A model generated the notes under the pieces. It did no database searches. It saw only the letters and a program-made list of their open reading frames with translations, and had not been told where the DNA came from. Below are positions 29,735 to 39,636 of a stretch of DNA of 64,000 nt, piece by piece (positions within the stretch are counted from its first letter, which is position 1; each line of letters begins with the position of its first letter). The DNA is taken from NCBI RefSeq assembly GCF_002005105.1, contig NZ_MSCV01000002.1, positions 62,001 to 126,000 on the forward strand. Reading direction: 5' to 3'. A program made the translations under genes and the position numbers. Origin of the DNA: Methylocaldum sp. 14B. GTDB lineage: Bacteria; Pseudomonadota; Gammaproteobacteria; Methylococcales; Methylococcaceae.

Positions 29735-31060
29735 CTAGTTCGATAATGTGCGCATGAGATTCGAGTAGTCTTCGGCGAATTTGCTGTCGCTTTCCTTTAA
29801 CTCCTGAACCTTGCGGCAGGCGTGCAAGACCGTGGTGTGGTCCCGTCCGCCGAACTGCTGCCCGATTTCCGGCAAGCTGTGATTGGTCAGCTCTTTGGCC
29901 AATGCCATGGCTATCTGACGAGGACGCGTCACCGAGCGGGTGCGTTTGTTGGCCAAGAGATCGGCCACCCGGATCTTGTAGTATTCCGCAACCGTCTTCT
30001 GGATGTTCTCAACGTTGATCATCCGGTCCTGAAGCGCGATTAAATCGCGCAAGGCCTCTTTCGCAAACTCCAGCGTAATCGGCTTACCGGTGAAGTGAGC
30101 ATTGGCGATGACGCGCCGCAAAGCGCCTTCCAGTTCGCGAATGTTCGAGCGAATTCGCTTACCGATGAAGAAAGCCACTTCCGGCGACAGATCGGCGCCG
30201 GCGTGCTGCGCTTTGCTCATCAGGATGGCCACGCGGGTTTCCAGATCCGGCGGCTCGATGGCTACCGGAAGCCCCCACCCGAAACGCGACTTTAACCGTT
30301 CCTCTAGGCCTTTGATTTCCTTGGGATAGCGGTCGCAGGTCAGGACCACCTGATGCTTGTTTTCCAGAAGGCTGTTAAATGTGTGAAAGAACTCCTCCTG
30401 GGAGCGTTCCTTGCCGGCAAAAAACTGAATATCGTCGATCAACAAGGCATCGACCGTCCGGTAATACTCCTTGAAGGCGCCGATCGCATTATGCTGCAAG
30501 GCCTTGACCATGTCGGAAACGAAGCGCTCCGAATGCAAATAGACGATGTTTGCCGAGGAGTTCGCCCTTAGAATTTCATTTCCGATAGCGTGCATAAGAT
30601 GGGTCTTCCCCAGACCCACACCGCCGTAAATAAAGAGGGGGTTGTAGGCCCGTCCGACGTTCTGCGCCACTTGAATCGACGCGGCCTTGGCCAGCTGGTT
30701 GGATTTGCCCTCGACGAAATTATCGAAGGTAAAAGCCGTGTTGAGATTGTTGGGAAGGCCTTTCTTGACGCTGGCCGGCCTCTTGATCGCCGGCGCGACG
30801 GGAGACGCTTCTTGCTGCTTTCGCGTGCCGATTTCCAGAACGACATGGGGTGGCGGCTGGATCTTCTGGTCAGATAGAACTTCTTCGATCTTGCCGATAA
30901 AATGCTGCTTTACCCAATCGAGCACAAAGCGGTTGGGAGCCAAGAGCTTCAACTCCGAACCATTTTCGACGGCTTGCAGGGGCCTGATCCAGGTATTGAA
31001 CTGCTGCGGGGGCAATTCTCCTTCCAGCTTGCTCATGCACTGATTCCACAGCGCGCTCAT
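29735..31060 (-). CDS. dnaA: Chromosomal replication initiator DnaA
   Basis: AAA+ initiator that binds DnaA boxes and opens oriC. 441 residues: N-terminal domain ([26 protein letters not shown]), variable linker, AAA+ with Walker [16 protein letters not shown] and Walker [13 protein letters not shown], and DNA-binding domain IV with [20 protein letters not shown] precedes the ATG at about 9 nt. The promoter region overlaps the putative origin interval. Confidence 0.98.
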   Translation of the reverse strand: MSALWNQCMSKLEGELPPQQFNTWIRPLQAVENGSELKLLAPNRFVLDWVKQHFIGKIEEVLSDQKIQPPPHVVLEIGTRKQQEASPVAPAIKRPASVKKGLPNNLNTAFTFDNFVEGKSNQLAKAASIQVAQNVGRAYNPLFIYGGVGLGKTHLMHAIGNEILRANSSANIVYLHSERFVSDMVKALQHNAIGAFKEYYRTVDALLIDDIQFFAGKERSQEEFFHTFNSLLENKHQVVLTCDRYPKEIKGLEERLKSRFGWGLPVAIEPPDLETRVAILMSKAQHAGADLSPEVAFFIGKRIRSNIRELEGALRRVIANAHFTGKPITLEFAKEALRDLIALQDRMINVENIQKTVAEYYKIRVADLLANKRTRSVTRPRQIAMALAKELTNHSLPEIGQQFGGRDHTTVLHACRKVQELKESDSKFAEDYSNLMRTLSN

Positions 31061-31161
31061 TGTGCAGCTCCCTTATTGTGCTCGAGGAATAGGACATAAG
31101 GCATAGGCGATAAATGCGTGAGCGCTTTAACGGAATTCAGTATCATACCGCAACAGCCGAC

Positions 31162-31170
31162 TTATCCACA
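31162..31170 (+). promoter_or_regulatory. DnaA box
   Basis: TTATCCACA, the consensus high-affinity R box. It ends 3 bp before the -35 element of the rpmH promoter, so DnaA bound here would contact RNA polymerase. Confidence 0.85.
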
Positions 31171-31173
31171 GCA

Positions 31174-31202
31174 TTGACACCGTATCGCCTGTGAATTAGC
31201 AT
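31174..31202 (+). promoter_or_regulatory. Sigma-70 promoter of rpmH
   Basis: TTGACA at 31174-31179 and TAGCAT at 31197-31202 are separated by 17 bp. The -35 is perfect and the -10 matches at four of six positions. Start of transcription would be near 31209, about 36 nt before the rpmH ATG. Confidence 0.65.
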
Positions 31203-31244
31203 GCACAGCTTTGTATTTTCTTTGCGGAATTCAACAGGTACACC

Positions 31245-31379
31245 ATGAAAAGAACCTATCAGCCCAGCAAGATAAAGCGTGTCCGGACCCACGGCTTTCG
31301 TGCGCGCATGAAAACCCGTGGCGGACGTTTGGTTTTGAGTGCGCGCCGCGCGAAAGGTCGTAAACGGCTTACCGTCTGA
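31245..31379 (+). CDS. rpmH: Ribosomal protein bL34
   Basis: 44-residue, very basic large-subunit protein beginning [18 protein letters not shown] and ending [10 protein letters not shown], near identical to the family everywhere. First gene of the conserved rpmH-rnpA-yidD-yidC-mnmE cluster; rnpA starts 3 nt after its stop. Confidence 0.98.
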   Translation: MKRTYQPSKIKRVRTHGFRARMKTRGGRLVLSARRAKGRKRLTV

Positions 31380-31382
31380 CGT

Positions 31383-31778
31383 TTGGCGTCGCCTAGCTAC
31401 GGCTTCCCCCGAACGCGCCGCTTAAGTACCGCCGCCGATTTCCAGCGCGTTTTCGAGCAGCCCTGCAAGTCCGCAGACCAATACTTAACCGTGCTCGCGC
31501 GAACCAACGGTAGGGATTATCCGCGCCTCGGGTTGGCTATCGCCAGACGACAAATCCGTAACGCCGCCGATCGCAACCGCATCAAGCGCCTCATCCGCGA
31601 AAGCTTCCGCCTGCAGCAGTCGCTGCTCGGCGGAGTCGATTTTGTGGTAATGGCGCGCAGCGCCGCAATTCAGGCAGACCATGACACAATCCGAAGCTCA
31701 TTGCATAAGCACTGGGAAAACCTGGTGAGGCGATGCAAGCCATCTTGGTCTTCCTCATCAAACTCTATCAGTACCTGA
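31383..31778 (+). CDS. rnpA: Ribonuclease P protein component
   Basis: Protein cofactor of RNase P for tRNA 5' maturation. 131 residues with LGLAIARRQIRNAADRNRIKRLIRESFR, the RNR-motif signature. The start is a TTG at 31383, three bases after rpmH, so translation is probably coupled. Its C-terminal 46 bp overlap yidD. Confidence 0.94.
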   Translation: MASPSYGFPRTRRLSTAADFQRVFEQPCKSADQYLTVLARTNGRDYPRLGLAIARRQIRNAADRNRIKRLIRESFRLQQSLLGGVDFVVMARSAAIQADHDTIRSSLHKHWENLVRRCKPSWSSSSNSIST

Positions 31779-31957
31779 TTAGCCCTTGGGTGGGGCAGCA
31801 TTGCCGTTTCCACCCGACATGCTCCAGCTATGCCCTGACCGCCATCCAGCGGTTCGGATCTCTGCGGGGCTCCTATCTTGCCGCAAGGCGACTGCTGAGA
31901 TGCCACCCTTGGCACAAAGGCGGTATTGATCCCGTCCCAGAACAATTCGGAAAATAA
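31733..31957 (+). CDS. yidD: Membrane protein insertion efficiency factor YidD
   Basis: 74-residue amphipathic protein that assists YidC-dependent membrane insertion. Hallmarks: KLYQYLISPWVGQHCRFHPTCSSYA and the end RLLRCHPWHKGGIDPVP. It overlaps rnpA and ends 2 bp before yidC, the standard arrangement. Confidence 0.95.
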   Translation: MQAILVFLIKLYQYLISPWVGQHCRFHPTCSSYALTAIQRFGSLRGSYLAARRLLRCHPWHKGGIDPVPEQFGK

Positions 31958-31959
31958 GA

Positions 31960-33597
31960 ATGGATAATTTAAGGTTCGTTCTCTTCGTCTTCTTTATATT
32001 TCTCAGCTTCATGCTGTGGCAGCAATGGCAGCTGGATTACGGGCCTAAGCCCGAGCCCACGGCGCAATCCGGGTCGACTACGCCGGACGTCGCAGGTGAC
32101 GTACCCGAGTCAGCTCGCGACGTCGACGACGTCGCCAAGACGCCTGAACTGTCCGCTGCTCCGGGCGTCGAGCGTCAGCGCGTCACCGTCACCACGGATG
32201 TCATACGAGCAGAGATCGACACCAAGGGCGGCGACCTGCGCATACTCGATCTGCTCGAGTATCCCCAGAGCAAGGACCAGCCCGACCAGCCAGTACGGCT
32301 GCTCAACGATGAGAACAACTTTTTCATCGCGCAGAGCGGATTCCTGGGAGAACAGGCCCTGTCGCCCACCCATCACAGCACATGGCAAGCTGAAGCCAAT
32401 ATCTACACGCTGGCGGAAGGCCAAGACACCCTCCGCATACCTTTCACGTGGACCAATGACAAAGGAATCAAGATTATCAAGACCTTGGTCTTCACCAAAG
32501 GCAGCTATCTGATCGAACTGGAGCAGCAGGTCAACAATCAATCCGGAGCCGAATGGAAAGGGCGTCAATACGTTCAGTTGCAGCGGAAGAATCCCGAAAG
32601 CAAGGATCAGGACGCTTTCGTCCGGACCTATACCGGCGGCGTACTATACACTCCGGAAGAAAAGTACGAAAAGATCACGTTCGACGACATGGCGGATTCG
32701 AACCTGAATCGGAAAGCCAAAGACGGCTGGATCGCCATGATTCAGCATTACTTCCTGGCGGCGTGGATTCCGCTGGCCGGCGAAGAGCATAGTTTTTACA
32801 CCAAAGCCCTCTCCGACAATCATTTCGTCATCGGAACCTATTCGCCCATGCTCGAGGTCAAACCGGGCGAAGAGAAAGTCTTCAAGGCTAATTTGTTCGC
32901 CGGCCCCAAACTCCAGCGAGTGTTGGAGCAAACGGCACCGGGCCTGGACCTGACGGTGGATTACGGCGGGCTGACCATTGTCGCCAAACCCATTTTCTGG
33001 CTCCTGGAACAGTTCCACAAAATTTTCAACAATTGGGGATGGGCGATCGTGTTCGTCACCATCACGCTCAAGGCCCTGTTCTATAAGCTGTCGCAAGCCA
33101 GCTATCGCTCCATGGCCAGAATGCGGAAGCTCCAGCCGAAGCTTCAACAGCTGAAGGAGCGTCATGCCGACGACAAGCAGAAGTTCAACATGGCGATGAT
33201 GGAGCTGTATCGGAAGGAAAAGGTCAACCCGCTGGGCGGCTGTTTGCCGATCCTGGTCCAGATCCCCGTGTTCATCGCCCTGTATTGGGTTCTCATCGAA
33301 AGCGTGGAAATGCGTCAGGCGCCGTTCGCCCTTTGGCTGAACGACCTGTCCGCCAAGGACCCCTATTTCATTCTTCCGCTGATCATGGGCGTCTCCATGT
33401 TCATCCAGCAGAAGCTCAATCCGCCACCGGCCGATCCGGTACAAGCCAAGGTGATGCAGTTCTTCCCGGTCATATTCACCGGCTTCTTCGCCTTTTTCCC
33501 GTCCGGACTCGTGCTCTACTGGGTGGTCAACAACATTCTGTCCATCCTCCAGCAGTGGCATATCACCCGGCAGATCGAAAGGAACGTACACGCCTAG
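31960..33597 (+). CDS. yidC: Membrane protein insertase YidC
   Basis: 545-residue Oxa1-superfamily insertase. N-terminal membrane anchor (LRFVLFVFFIFLSFMLWQQWQ), a large periplasmic domain (about 50-340), and the C-terminal five-helix core with YRKEKVNPLGGCLPILVQIPVFIALYWVL. Length and layout match the gammaproteobacterial form. Part of the rpmH cluster. Confidence 0.97.
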   Translation: MDNLRFVLFVFFIFLSFMLWQQWQLDYGPKPEPTAQSGSTTPDVAGDVPESARDVDDVAKTPELSAAPGVERQRVTVTTDVIRAEIDTKGGDLRILDLLEYPQSKDQPDQPVRLLNDENNFFIAQSGFLGEQALSPTHHSTWQAEANIYTLAEGQDTLRIPFTWTNDKGIKIIKTLVFTKGSYLIELEQQVNNQSGAEWKGRQYVQLQRKNPESKDQDAFVRTYTGGVLYTPEEKYEKITFDDMADSNLNRKAKDGWIAMIQHYFLAAWIPLAGEEHSFYTKALSDNHFVIGTYSPMLEVKPGEEKVFKANLFAGPKLQRVLEQTAPGLDLTVDYGGLTIVAKPIFWLLEQFHKIFNNWGWAIVFVTITLKALFYKLSQASYRSMARMRKLQPKLQQLKERHADDKQKFNMAMMELYRKEKVNPLGGCLPILVQIPVFIALYWVLIESVEMRQAPFALWLNDLSAKDPYFILPLIMGVSMFIQQKLNPPPADPVQAKVMQFFPVIFTGFFAFFPSGLVLYWVVNNILSILQQWHITRQIERNVHA

Positions 33598-33721
33598 CGC
33601 GATCTCTCGCGCGGCAGGGCTGGCTCCGCACCCCTGCCGCGCACCTTTCGCCTTGCGACGATGCGATACGCCGGCTTCTCTGCTTTGATCCGGAACGAAT
33701 GCTTGTTCCGGAATCCACCCC

Positions 33722-35068
33722 ATGAACACATTATCTCGCGACACCATAGGCGCCATTGCCACGCCTCCCGGCCGGGGCGGCATCGGCGTAATCCGCATCT
33801 CCGGCAACGCTGTCCCCACACTGATGCGCGCGCTGCTACGCAAAGAACTTGAGCCGCGCTACGCCCACTACGGTCATTTCTATGATTTGGATGGTTCGGT
33901 CCTCGATACCGGATTAGCCCTGTACTTTCCGTCACCCCATTCTTTTACTGGCGAAGACGTCCTCGAGTTGCACGCGCACGGCGGTCCGGTCGTCCTCGAT
34001 TTGCTGCTGCGTCGCGTCCTGGCCTCAGGCGTTCGGCTGGCGCGCCCGGGAGAATTCACCGAACGGGCGTTCCTCAACGACAGGATCGACCTTGCCCAGG
34101 CGGAGGCCATCGCCGATTTGATCGAAAGCACCACAGAGCAGGCCGCCCGGTCCGCGCAGCGCTCTCTCCAGGGCGAGTTCTCGATCCGCATCCACCAACT
34201 CGTCGAAGCCCTGATCGAACTGAGGCAGTACGTGGAAGCGTCGATCGACTTCGTCGACGAAGACATCGATTTCCTGTCCGAAGGCCGTATTGCCGAAAAG
34301 CTCGCAGACCTCTCGGCGACGCTCCGGCATATCCGCCATTCCGCCCAACAGGGCTGTCTATTGCGCGAAGGCATGACCGTTGTCATCGCCGGCCGCCCCA
34401 ATGCCGGAAAATCCAGCCTACTCAACCGATTGGCGGGACGTGAAGCCGCCATCGTCACCGAAATCGCAGGTACCACCCGCGATACCTTGCGAGAACATAT
34501 CCAGATCGACGGCATGCCCCTGCACGTGGTGGACACCGCCGGTCTGCGGGAGAGCGAGGATATTGTCGAACGCGAAGGCATAAGGCGGGCCCGAGACGAA
34601 ATTCACAAGGCCGACCGGATATTGCTGTTGATCGATGATCGCACTCCGGAAGAAGGGGAAGCCCTGCTCCAGAGCCTGCCCGCAGACATCCCGCTCACCC
34701 GCGTCTACAACAAGATCGATCTCACCGGAAAACCGGCCGGTTTCATCGAAGAACGGAAAGGTCCCGCCGTGTATCTATCCGCCAAGACCGGCGAAGGCCT
34801 CGAACATCTTCGTAAACACCTCAAAGCCTCGATGGGCTACGACAGTGAGGCGAACGATGTTTTCATCGCCCGCCGCCGCCATCTCGATGCGCTAAGCCGT
34901 GCCGAAAGCCTCATCGAGAACGCCGAAACGCAACTCCAAATCCGCGCCGCCGAACTCCTCGCCGAAGACCTTCGCGAAGCTCAAAACGCCTTATCGGAAA
35001 TCACCGGCGAATTCACGAACGAAGACCTTTTAGGCCGGATTTTCGCCAGTTTTTGCATTGGCAAGTAG
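33722..35068 (+). CDS. mnmE: tRNA modification GTPase MnmE
   Basis: GTPase that with MnmG makes the (c)mnm5U34 modification of tRNAs. 448 residues: N-terminal formyl-THF-binding domain ([21 protein letters not shown]), helical domain, inserted G domain with [29 protein letters not shown], and the invariant C-terminal CIGK. In many relatives mnmG, rsmG and parAB follow; here an MFS gene does. Confidence 0.97.
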   Translation: MNTLSRDTIGAIATPPGRGGIGVIRISGNAVPTLMRALLRKELEPRYAHYGHFYDLDGSVLDTGLALYFPSPHSFTGEDVLELHAHGGPVVLDLLLRRVLASGVRLARPGEFTERAFLNDRIDLAQAEAIADLIESTTEQAARSAQRSLQGEFSIRIHQLVEALIELRQYVEASIDFVDEDIDFLSEGRIAEKLADLSATLRHIRHSAQQGCLLREGMTVVIAGRPNAGKSSLLNRLAGREAAIVTEIAGTTRDTLREHIQIDGMPLHVVDTAGLRESEDIVEREGIRRARDEIHKADRILLLIDDRTPEEGEALLQSLPADIPLTRVYNKIDLTGKPAGFIEERKGPAVYLSAKTGEGLEHLRKHLKASMGYDSEANDVFIARRRHLDALSRAESLIENAETQLQIRAAELLAEDLREAQNALSEITGEFTNEDLLGRIFASFCIGK

Positions 35069-35177
35069 CGGGCTGTCGAGTTCGCGCTCCGAACCTCCGG
35101 AAGGCGTTCCGCTCGCCCACCGGGGCGCAAGCTCGACCCCAGCCATCCACGCGCGCTGACAACTTTCTCCGGAATAC

Positions 35178-36479
35178 ATGTCATTATCCACTACCAAAAC
35201 GTCCGCACTCCGCCATCGCAATTTCGTGCTTTACCTGTGCGCCCGATTTCTCGGCGCCGTTGCGGTGCAAATGCAAAGCGTGGCCGTGGGTTGGCAAGTC
35301 TACGCGCTTACCGGCGACGCGCTCGATCTCGGACTTGTAGGGCTCGCCCAGTTCGCGCCTTTCGTGCCGCTCGTGCTGATAGCCGGCCAACTGGCGGACC
35401 GCTTCGACCGGCGCCGCATCATCATGCTCTGTTATGCCGTGGAAATGCTATGCGGCCTATTGCTGATCGGGTTCACCCTAACTGGCCTAAAGGTCGTGTG
35501 GCCGGTATTTGCCGTCATGGCGCTCTACGGATCGGCGCGGGCGTTCATGATGCCGTCCAGCCAGGCGATCGTAATCAATCTGGTCCCCGCCGAAAGCTTC
35601 AGCAATGCCGTAGCGCTCAGTTCATCGAGCTTTCAACTGGCGGTGATTGCGGGTCCGGCACTCGGCGGCGTCCTATATCTTGCGGGGCCCATGACTGTCT
35701 ACACGACGGTGTCGGTGCTGCTCGGACTCTCGGCAATCCTGATTCTGTCGATGCGCAGCCTTCCCCGGCGGACCAACGGCCGCGAACCCATGAGCTGGCA
35801 TACCGTTCTGGACGGCTTGCACTTCGTACGTTCGCGGCCCACCGTATTCGGCGCCATTTCGCTCGATTTGTTCGCCGTTCTGTTCGGCGGCGCCACGGCG
35901 CTACTGCCGGCCTATGCCAGCGATATTCTGCACGTAGGCCCGACCGGGTTGGGCCTGCTTCGCACCGCACCCGGAGCCGGCGCCGCCCTGACTGCCATGT
36001 TGCTCGCCTTCGCGCCCATCTCCCGACACGTCGGACGCTGGATGTTCGGCGGCGTCGCTGTGTTCGGGGCGGCTATCATCGTGCTCGGCCTGTCGACGAG
36101 TTTTCCCTTGTCGCTCGCCGCGCTTTTCTTGCTGGGCGCCGGTGACATGGTCAGCGTTTACATCCGCCATATGCTGGTCCAGCTCGAAACGCCCGACGCG
36201 ATTCGCGGGCGAGTGAGCGCCGTCAATTCCGTCTTCATCGGCGCTTCGAACGAACTGGGCGAATTCGAATCCGGCCTGACCGCCGCTTGGTTCGGCCTCA
36301 CTCCCGCCATTATCGTCGGGGGAGCGGTCACACTGGCCGTCGCCATAGTTTGGATGTACGGCTTTCCCGATTTGCGCACAATGGATCGTTTCCCGCACCG
36401 CATGGTCGAAACACCGTCTTCCGACAAGAGGAACAGCATTAAACCGAAACGCCGTTCCGGTAAACGACGACACCCCTGA
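35178..36479 (+). CDS. MFS transporter (EntS/MFS_3 type)
   Basis: 433 residues with about twelve membrane segments. The first half has FLYLCARFLGAVAVQMQSVAVGWQVYALTGD-type N-terminus and the loop GQLADRFDRRRIIMLCY, the conserved MFS motif A. Closest in style to enterobactin-exporter (MFS_3) proteins. The C-terminal tail from about residue 405 is basic and cytoplasmic. Substrate unknown. It lies between mnmE and the cyclic-di-GMP gene on the same strand without tight spacing. Confidence 0.88.
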   Translation: MSLSTTKTSALRHRNFVLYLCARFLGAVAVQMQSVAVGWQVYALTGDALDLGLVGLAQFAPFVPLVLIAGQLADRFDRRRIIMLCYAVEMLCGLLLIGFTLTGLKVVWPVFAVMALYGSARAFMMPSSQAIVINLVPAESFSNAVALSSSSFQLAVIAGPALGGVLYLAGPMTVYTTVSVLLGLSAILILSMRSLPRRTNGREPMSWHTVLDGLHFVRSRPTVFGAISLDLFAVLFGGATALLPAYASDILHVGPTGLGLLRTAPGAGAALTAMLLAFAPISRHVGRWMFGGVAVFGAAIIVLGLSTSFPLSLAALFLLGAGDMVSVYIRHMLVQLETPDAIRGRVSAVNSVFIGASNELGEFESGLTAAWFGLTPAIIVGGAVTLAVAIVWMYGFPDLRTMDRFPHRMVETPSSDKRNSIKPKRRSGKRRHP

Positions 36480-36603
36480 GTCCCCGGCAAGTCCAAATCT
36501 GGTTTCCGGGCGAAACGAGCTTTCATTTATCGCGGGTTATGTTTAAAGTCTTCGGCCGATAACTCCGCCTCGCGGCTCGTTTAGCATCTGACATTCAAAA
36601 ACG

Positions 36604-39600
36604 ATGGCATCCGTCTCCCGACCCAAGCTTACGAGCGGGCGGCTCACTTATCCGCTCAGCTTGGTCATTTTCGCCGCGTCCTATTTTCTGACGGCGAAAT
36701 CCGCTCTGTTGCTGGCGACAGTCCACGTCAAAGTCACTCCCATCTGGCCTCCGACCGGCCTCGCCCTGGCCGTGTGTCTCGCCTTCGGCCGACGCTGGTG
36801 GCCTGGCGTTTTTCTCGGCGCCCTGGCAGTCAATCTCACGACCGGTGCGTGGCTTTCCGCATTCCCCATCGCCGTCGGCAACACGCTCGAGGCCGTCGCC
36901 GGAGCCGCATGGATCGCCCGCGCCGTGCCCTCGGACCGGATATTTTGTACGGTTCGGAACGTATTTCGCTTTTTGACGTTCGGCGTGCTGGCTGCTCCTC
37001 TTATCAGCGCCGGCATCGGAAGCTTGAGCGTGATGCTGTTGGAACCAAATGCATCCCGCCCGATTTGCGATCTATGGTGGACCTGGTGGCTGGGCAATGC
37101 CAGCGGAGCGCTTGTGGTGGCCCCGCTTTTTCTGGCGTTGGCCGCGCGCTCTAAGCTTGAAGCTTTAAGCTTGGAACAGGCACTCCATACAGTGCTGACA
37201 GTATTGACCGGGCTTTATGCCTTCGGCGGATGGCTGCACCCGGATACCGCTCACTATCCGTTGGTCTTTCTCACCATTCCCACTCTCATTTGGGCGGCTT
37301 TCCGCTTCGGCCCGCTTGCCATCGCTTCGACCTTGGCCCTCAACGTTCTGATCGCGGCGGCGAGCACGGCGAACGGAATCGGGCCATTTTCCCAGTACCC
37401 GACGAACGCCTCTTTTCTGCTGCTCGACGCCTTCATACTCATCGTCGGCGGCACCACGTACGTCATGTCGGCGTTGGTGGCCGAGCAAAAGTCCACGCAG
37501 TCCATGCTGCGCAACCGCGGAGAGCTTCTCGAGCAACGGGTCGTGGAATCGACGCGGCAGCTCGAGCAAGAGCGCGAATATCTGGAGAGCATTCTGATCA
37601 ACATGCGGGATGCCGTGTGGAGCGTCTCTCCGGATGGCGAAAAAGTGCTGTTCGTCAACAAAGTCGTCGAAAATATTTACGGCCATAAACCGGAGGAATT
37701 CTATGCCGATCCGGAACTCTGGCTGAATGTTGTTCACCCGGACGACCGCCCGTTCGTTCATGCCGGATTCGCCGATCTCCTCCAAGGCGCCAACTTCGAT
37801 GCCGTGTACCGGATCGTTCGCGCCGACGGAGAGATCCGTTGGGTCCACGATATGGGTTATCCCGTTACCGATGCGGCCGGAGAACGCACTCGCCTTGACG
37901 GCATCACCCGCGACATAACCGCGGAAAAACGGATCGAAACCGAGCTCCGTCTCGCCCAAGCGGCATTCGAAAATACCACCGAAGGGATCGTCATTACCGA
38001 TGCCGAAACTCGAATCGTTGCCGTCAACCGGGCGTTTACCGCGATTACCGACTATTCCGAATCCGATTTGCTCGGCAAGACGCCGCGTCTTTGGCAGTCC
38101 AAGCGACACAACGGCGCTGTTTACAAAGAGCTTTGGGCCGCGATCCGGACAACCGGGCAGTGGCGCGGCGAGCTCTGGAACCGGCGCAAGAACGGCGAAA
38201 TCTTTCCTGCCCTCGAGAACGTCAGCGCGATTCGCGATCGGGACGGCCAGATTCTGAACTATGTCGCCGTGGTTTCGGATATCAGCGGCGTCAAGCAATT
38301 CGAGAAGCAATTGTTCCAACTCGCGCACCACGATGTCCTCACCCAATTGCCCAACCGCCTGCTGTTCACGGATCGGGTGGATCACGCCTTATCCCACGCC
38401 CATCGCGAAGGACATCGGGTGGCCGTCCTATTCATAGACCTGGACCGTTTCAAGAACATCAACGACAGCCTGGGCCATGCCGTGGGTGATCAGTTGCTGT
38501 GCGAGATTGCGTCGCGACTCACTTCCGCCGTCCACGAGAACGATACCGTAGCCAGACTGGGGGGCGACGAATTCGCCATCGCCCAGGAGCACATCAAGAC
38601 CCCGGCGTGCGCGGCGATACTCGCCGAAGTGCTGGTCAACGCGCTCAGCGAGCCGGTCCGTGTCGACGAACACGATTTGTTCATCACCCCCAGCATCGGC
38701 ATCAGCATTTATCCGGACGATGCGAAAGGTACCGACGACCTGATTCGGCATGCCGATGCGGCGATGTATCACGCCAAGCGGCTGGGACGGAATCGCTTTC
38801 AGTTCTACAGCAAATCGCTGACCCAGGAGGTCCTGGAAAAAGTGCGGCTGGAAACCCAATTACGCCAGGCGCTCAAACGGGGCGAGCTTGAAGTCTTTTA
38901 TCAACCCCAAATCAATTTGCTCGACGGCACCGTATCGGGAGCCGAAGCGCTAGTACGGTGGCGCCATCCGGAAATCGGTCTGGTATCGCCCACCAAATTC
39001 ATCCCGCTCGCCGAGGAAAGCGGAATCATCTGCCAAATCGGCGAATTCGTGCTTCGCGAAGCGTGCCGCCAGGCCAAGAGCTGGCTCGATCACGGGTTTT
39101 CCTTCCAGCAAATCGCCGTCAATGTCTCCAGTCAGCAATTACACGATTCGGATCTGGTCGAACTCGTCTCCCACACACTCGCGGAAACCGGCCTCGACGC
39201 GCGATATCTGGAGGTCGAGATTACCGAAACCGTCGTCATGCAGCAGACCGAGAAAACGCTGCGCATTCTCGAAGACTTGCGCACACTCGGCGTGAATCTG
39301 GCGGTCGACGATTTCGGCACCGGCTATTCCAGCCTGGGCTATTTGAAACAATTGCCCGTGCATCGCCTGAAGATCGACCAATCCTTCGTCATGGATGTGC
39401 CACACGAGAATAATGACGCGATCATTCGGGCGATTGCGGCAATGGCTCGCTCGCTCCGCCTGGAGTTGATCGCAGAGGGTGTGGAAACGGCGGCGCAACA
39501 CGCGTTTCTCGCCGCAGAAGGGTGTCAACTGGGCCAGGGTTATTTATTCGGCAAGTCGGTTCCGTCTTCCGAGTTCAGTTTCGCCCCCCGCCCGGTGCCC

Positions 39601-39636
39601 GCCAACGCAGTCGACCTCTCATTTCTCGGCACGTGA
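36604..39636 (+). CDS. MASE1-PAS-PAS-GGDEF-EAL cyclic di-GMP enzyme
   Basis: 1010-residue membrane protein. Residues about 15-310 form a MASE1-type integral membrane sensor (VHVKVTPIWPPTGLALAVCL; WWLGNASGALVVAPLFLA). Then PAS1 (about 325-440, with PAC), PAS2 (445-560), a diguanylate cyclase domain with intact ARLGGDEFAIA, and a phosphodiesterase domain with EALVRWRHP and DDFGTGYSSLGYLKQLPVHRLKIDQSFV. Both catalytic signatures look complete, so it could make or break cyclic di-GMP; the net activity cannot be predicted. Its stop overlaps the convergent EamA gene by 18 bp. Confidence 0.93.
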   Translation: MASVSRPKLTSGRLTYPLSLVIFAASYFLTAKSALLLATVHVKVTPIWPPTGLALAVCLAFGRRWWPGVFLGALAVNLTTGAWLSAFPIAVGNTLEAVAGAAWIARAVPSDRIFCTVRNVFRFLTFGVLAAPLISAGIGSLSVMLLEPNASRPICDLWWTWWLGNASGALVVAPLFLALAARSKLEALSLEQALHTVLTVLTGLYAFGGWLHPDTAHYPLVFLTIPTLIWAAFRFGPLAIASTLALNVLIAAASTANGIGPFSQYPTNASFLLLDAFILIVGGTTYVMSALVAEQKSTQSMLRNRGELLEQRVVESTRQLEQEREYLESILINMRDAVWSVSPDGEKVLFVNKVVENIYGHKPEEFYADPELWLNVVHPDDRPFVHAGFADLLQGANFDAVYRIVRADGEIRWVHDMGYPVTDAAGERTRLDGITRDITAEKRIETELRLAQAAFENTTEGIVITDAETRIVAVNRAFTAITDYSESDLLGKTPRLWQSKRHNGAVYKELWAAIRTTGQWRGELWNRRKNGEIFPALENVSAIRDRDGQILNYVAVVSDISGVKQFEKQLFQLAHHDVLTQLPNRLLFTDRVDHALSHAHREGHRVAVLFIDLDRFKNINDSLGHAVGDQLLCEIASRLTSAVHENDTVARLGGDEFAIAQEHIKTPACAAILAEVLVNALSEPVRVDEHDLFITPSIGISIYPDDAKGTDDLIRHADAAMYHAKRLGRNRFQFYSKSLTQEVLEKVRLETQLRQALKRGELEVFYQPQINLLDGTVSGAEALVRWRHPEIGLVSPTKFIPLAEESGIICQIGEFVLREACRQAKSWLDHGFSFQQIAVNVSSQQLHDSDLVELVSHTLAETGLDARYLEVEITETVVMQQTEKTLRILEDLRTLGVNLAVDDFGTGYSSLGYLKQLPVHRLKIDQSFVMDVPHENNDAIIRAIAAMARSLRLELIAEGVETAAQHAFLAAEGCQLGQGYLFGKSVPSSEFSFAPRPVPANAVDLSFLGT

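Larger units (their letters stand above)
31061..31244. other. dnaA-rpmH intergenic region, candidate oriC
   Basis: Genes on either side point away from this interval, as is usual at a gammaproteobacterial origin (Pseudomonas oriC lies between dnaA and rpmH). One perfect DnaA box TTATCCACA is at 31162-31170. No other perfect box and no obvious AT-rich 13-mer unwinding tract are visible in these 184 bp, which is short for a full oriC. The functional origin may therefore be partly elsewhere. Confidence 0.45.

Noticed and set aside
32440-32455. Third parS site in yidC (CACGTG core at 32445-32450)
   Set aside because: At least three mismatches to the 16-bp palindrome and no dyad outside the core; probably chance.
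35184-35192. DnaA box TTATCCACT in the MFS gene
   Set aside because: One mismatch at the last base and inside coding sequence away from the origin; similar TTATCCACG words occur by chance in folA and gyrB.
37165-38385. 406-codon minus-strand frame within the GGDEF-EAL gene
   Set aside because: No recognisable protein; antisense to a clear multi-domain protein.
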